64,000 bases of DNA from Marivirga salinae (GTDB taxonomy: Bacteria > Bacteroidota > Bacteroidia > Cytophagales > Cyclobacteriaceae): NCBI RefSeq assembly GCF_030503855.1, contig NZ_CP129971.1, positions 503,501 through 567,500 on the forward strand, written 5' to 3'. Position numbers and translations under genes: made by a program. Of this stretch, positions 61,931 to 64,000 are shown in pieces. Below the pieces are notes generated by a model. The model saw only the letters and a program-made list of their open reading frames with translations, searched no databases and had not been told where the DNA came from. Numbering within the stretch: position 1 is the stretch's first letter; every line of letters begins with the position of its first letter.

Positions 61931-62142
61931 TAGACACCCTCATAATTCTCTCAAACAACACCCCTGTAGTACCCTCAAGGGGACAATCTCACAGATTTAT
62001 ATCACTAGAAAACAATATAGTTTATCGCTATTTTCATTTATCATCAAGTAATCAAATTGGATACTGTGATGTTAAATTACATTTAAAGGAAAATGTAATT
62101 CCGTGCAACTCCCCCCTTGAGGGGGGCTTAGGGGGGTGTCTA
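61931..62142. repeat. MITE-like element with 9-bp terminal inverted repeats
   Basis: TAGACACCC (61931-61939) and GGGTGTCTA (62134-62142) are perfect terminal inverted repeats. Both ends continue with CCCTCAAGGGG-type hairpin sequences. An internal hairpin ATTACATTT/AAATGTAAT (about 62075-62098) is present, and TCTCACAGATTTAT (61988-62001) also occurs at 41317. No ORF is inside, so it could be a non-autonomous element or a REP-type repeat. Confidence 0.55.
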
Positions 62143-62200
62143 ATCAACTTAACAAAAGCACCCATAATTTTTCAATTTTAAAAATAGCGAATACTTCACA

Positions 62201-62235
62201 AAAAAAATAGCCCACAATTGCTTGTGAGCTATTTT
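62201..62235 (-). terminator. Rho-independent terminator of the DUF2723 gene
   Basis: AAAATAGC.CACAA and TTGTG.GCTATTTT form a 14-bp stem with one mismatch and a 4-base loop. On the minus strand it is followed by at least six T. It lies 21 bp after the stop. Confidence 0.78.
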
Positions 62236-62256
62236 ATAAATCAAATTTTCTAAACT

Positions 62257-64000
62257 TTACATTTTCTCATAGAGAACTCTAAGTTGATCCTGATACTCAA
62301 CTGCTTGTTCGTTCATTCCGTATTGTCTCATTACTTGAACAATCTGACTAAGGATGGCAAAACTAATTTGCCTCTCTCTACCCATATACATCAATTCATG
62401 ATTTACTAAGTAGCGGAATTGTTCAAAATTTTGCTCCCAAAGTGTGTTAATAATTTCATTAGCTTTCTCTTCATTTCCTGTTGCCAAATAAACTTGAATA
62501 TAATCCAAAGCTGTCATATCATAAGGAACTACTTCATTCGGAATCTTTTTAATAATAAAATCAATTACCTCCAAAGCTCTTTTTTCATCCCCTTCACTTA
62601 CTAATGATTTAGCCAATGCTGTATATACTGAGCGATGATTCAAGAAGAAATTTCTATAATTCTCATTATAATAAACATCCGGGTCAGCAGTATTAGTGAA
62701 ATGGAAATTGTTCATCAAGTTATTGTACATCACTTCTGTGTTGACAAATTCTGATTGAACATCATATCTTTCAATTGGTAACAATCTGTATGTCAATCCT
62801 TCTTGAACTACATATTTCCTCAAATCCATTTTAATTCCATTTAAGGAAGTAGTATTGAAATAAATTGGTCGTTTCCAATCGTTTTCATTCATGATATCCA
62901 ATATCATTAAATCCTTTTTCTCCAATCCATTTCCTTTCACATTCCAAACCATCCTATCCACAAGCATATCCACTTTATCTTCAGGAATTATACCTAAACT
63001 TTTAACATGCTCAGTATCAACATTCAAGCTTAATTGCTTAGAAGGCAACATATTGTAGCTCCCCACGGAAGTGGGTACTTCAAGGCTCTTATTATCATTT
63101 TTGATAAGGCTTAAATAGCGGTCTATAGGAATTGCACCTTTAATACCCGCATTAGCCATATAAGGCAAATAATCATTTTTACCTCCTTGCGCCACTTGTT
63201 CTTCACTTAAAGTTATTGGCAATGGTTCAGAATCATATGCATTTTGGCGCATTTGATTGATATACCAATCGGTATTGAAATAACTTAATACAATTACCCT
63301 AACATCAGTCCTAAATCCTTCTACTTCCTGAACAAACCAAAGCGGGAAAGTATCATTATCGCCACCAGTAAACAAGATTGCATTAGGCTCACATGATGCC
63401 AAATAATTTCGTGCTGCATCAACAGAGAAATATCGATCTGAACGATCGTGATCATCCCATCCTTCTGAAGCCATAATTCCTGGTACTATCAAACAAATCA
63501 CTCCTGCTACAGCGCCTGCAACTTTAGGTTTTTTGATAGCTCTTTCCAATAAAGAAGCAACTGCCAATACACCAAAACCTATCCATATTGCAAAAGCATA
63601 ATAGGACCCAGCATAAATATAATCTCTTTCCCTAGGTTCCGTTGCTGGGGAATTTAAATAAAGAATTAAGGCAATTCCCGTTAAGAAAAAGAATAAACCT
63701 ACTACGCTAAAGCCCTTTACATCTTTTCGATATTGAAAGAAAATTCCAATTAAACCCAAGATAAATGGAAGCATATAAAAATTATTTCGTGCCTTATTTT
63801 CTCTCATGATTTCAGGCAATTCGCTTGTATCCTGGAACATTGTTTTCCAACCTGCTCCTTCAATATCGCTTTCTCTACCAGCAAAATTCCACATCAAATA
63901 GCGAAAATACATATGCCCTAATTGATAGCGGAATAGGAATTTAATGTTGTCGGCAAAGTTGGGTTTTTCATTCTGCCGCAAACCTGTCCATCTTCTATAT
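62257..64000 (-). CDS. DUF2723 membrane protein (GT117-like), C-terminal part
   Basis: The frame is open to the right edge, so the N-terminal part is missing; full-length members exceed 1000 residues. The visible part begins YRRWTGLRQNEKPN and has four to five helices (LPFILGLIGIFFQY, FSVVGLFFFLTGIALILYL and YAFAIWIGFGVLAV). It continues with a periplasmic region holding FTGGDNDTFPLWFVQEVEGFRTDVRVIVLSYFNTDW, a family motif, and ends with short helical repeats in the last 150 residues. DUF2723 proteins are predicted GT-C glycosyltransferases for protein O-glycosylation in Bacteroidota. A terminator follows. Confidence 0.88.
   Translation of the reverse strand, partial: YRRWTGLRQNEKPNFADNIKFLFRYQLGHMYFRYLMWNFAGRESDIEGAGWKTMFQDTSELPEIMRENKARNNFYMLPFILGLIGIFFQYRKDVKGFSVVGLFFFLTGIALILYLNSPATEPRERDYIYAGSYYAFAIWIGFGVLAVASLLERAIKKPKVAGAVAGVICLIVPGIMASEGWDDHDRSDRYFSVDAARNYLASCEPNAILFTGGDNDTFPLWFVQEVEGFRTDVRVIVLSYFNTDWYINQMRQNAYDSEPLPITLSEEQVAQGGKNDYLPYMANAGIKGAIPIDRYLSLIKNDNKSLEVPTSVGSYNMLPSKQLSLNVDTEHVKSLGIIPEDKVDMLVDRMVWNVKGNGLEKKDLMILDIMNENDWKRPIYFNTTSLNGIKMDLRKYVVQEGLTYRLLPIERYDVQSEFVNTEVMYNNLMNNFHFTNTADPDVYYNENYRNFFLNHRSVYTALAKSLVSEGDEKRALEVIDFIIKKIPNEVVPYDMTALDYIQVYLATGNEEKANEIINTLWEQNFEQFRYLVNHELMYMGRERQISFAILSQIVQVMRQYGMNEQAVEYQDQLRVLYEKM

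Larger units (their letters stand above)
61780..62256. other. Intergenic region with a MITE-like repeat
   Basis: This 477-bp spacer has no gene. Its middle is a 212-bp unit with inverted ends (61931-62142), and its right end is a terminator for the DUF2723 gene. The promoter of the rlmB gene should lie at its left end; no clear TAnnTTTG was found. Confidence 0.6.

Noticed and set aside
1..64000. tRNA, rRNA or CRISPR features
   Set aside because: No tRNA T-loop sequence, rRNA segment or regularly spaced repeat was recognised by eye; a covariance-model scan would be needed to exclude small RNAs.

Overview
The window is AT-rich chromosomal DNA from a member of the Bacteroidota, most likely a gliding or marine Cytophagales-type bacterium. 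The evidence is Type IX secretion C-terminal sorting domains, Bacteroidota promoters (TTG about 18 bp upstream of TAnnTTTG), weak or absent Shine-Dalgarno sequences, several TTG/GTG starts, many signal-peptide and lipoprotein genes, and families largely restricted to this phylum (DUF4783, DUF6438, DUF6340, DUF2723, long-form RluA, THUMP-like methyltransferase). The genus cannot be fixed from the sequence alone. No rRNA, tRNA, CRISPR array, intact insertion sequence or prophage was seen.

Layout. 0.2-7 kb: an eRF1-like small protein and a short-chain dehydrogenase, radA, a UPF0316 membrane protein, a tandem pair of DUF4783 genes (the second frameshifted), pspC, and a plsC-like acyltransferase behind a promoter/operator with two palindromes. 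7-13.5 kb: a compact leftward operon (ECF sigma, small anti-sigma-like protein, nth, SLC13 transporter) head to head with a different ECF sigma factor followed by a membrane Ser/Thr kinase with TPRs. 13.5-17.3 kb: lpxH with a T9SS-tail-like protein, dps, ytxH, an XRE regulator overlapping an NTF2-like secreted protein, and a DUF6438 lipoprotein. 17.4-29 kb: a very large secreted metalloprotease, a long RluA, a second SDR, and a kefB-lysA-barrel-S41 protease operon. 28.9-29.4 kb: an intergenic region with three perfect DnaA boxes, a candidate replication origin. 29.4-38.9 kb: CLC protein with CBS domains, 1-Cys peroxiredoxin, divergent phosphatidate phosphatase and lipid kinase genes, acyltransferase 3, and two small genes (44 and 59 aa). 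FabG-like SDR and tag follow. 39-43 kb: repeat-rich intergenic DNA, a membrane-anchored MutS-like ATPase, a MntA-HepT toxin-antitoxin pair between direct repeats, a COX3-like protein and a CsaA-like protein. 43.4-64 kb: mfd, a glycosyltransferase pair, gpmI, a lipoprotein, a giant T9SS lamin-tail protein, asd with a SAM methyltransferase, PLP D-cysteine desulfhydrase-like enzyme, a DUF6340 lipoprotein, rlmB, a MITE-like repeat, and the 3' part of a DUF2723 membrane protein cut by the window edge.

How the genes fit together. Envelope functions dominate: lipid A (lpxH), phospholipid turnover (plsC-like, App1-like, DAG kinase-like), T9SS cargo, lipoproteins and polyprenol-dependent glycosylation. 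DNA maintenance genes (radA, nth, tag, mfd, mutS-like, dps) are frequent. The two lysine-pathway genes (lysA, asd) are 29 kb apart. The items most worth a second look are the DnaA-box cluster, the sigma-kinase locus, the palindromic plsC control region, the repeat-flanked MntA-HepT pair, and the decaying DUF4783 duplicate.
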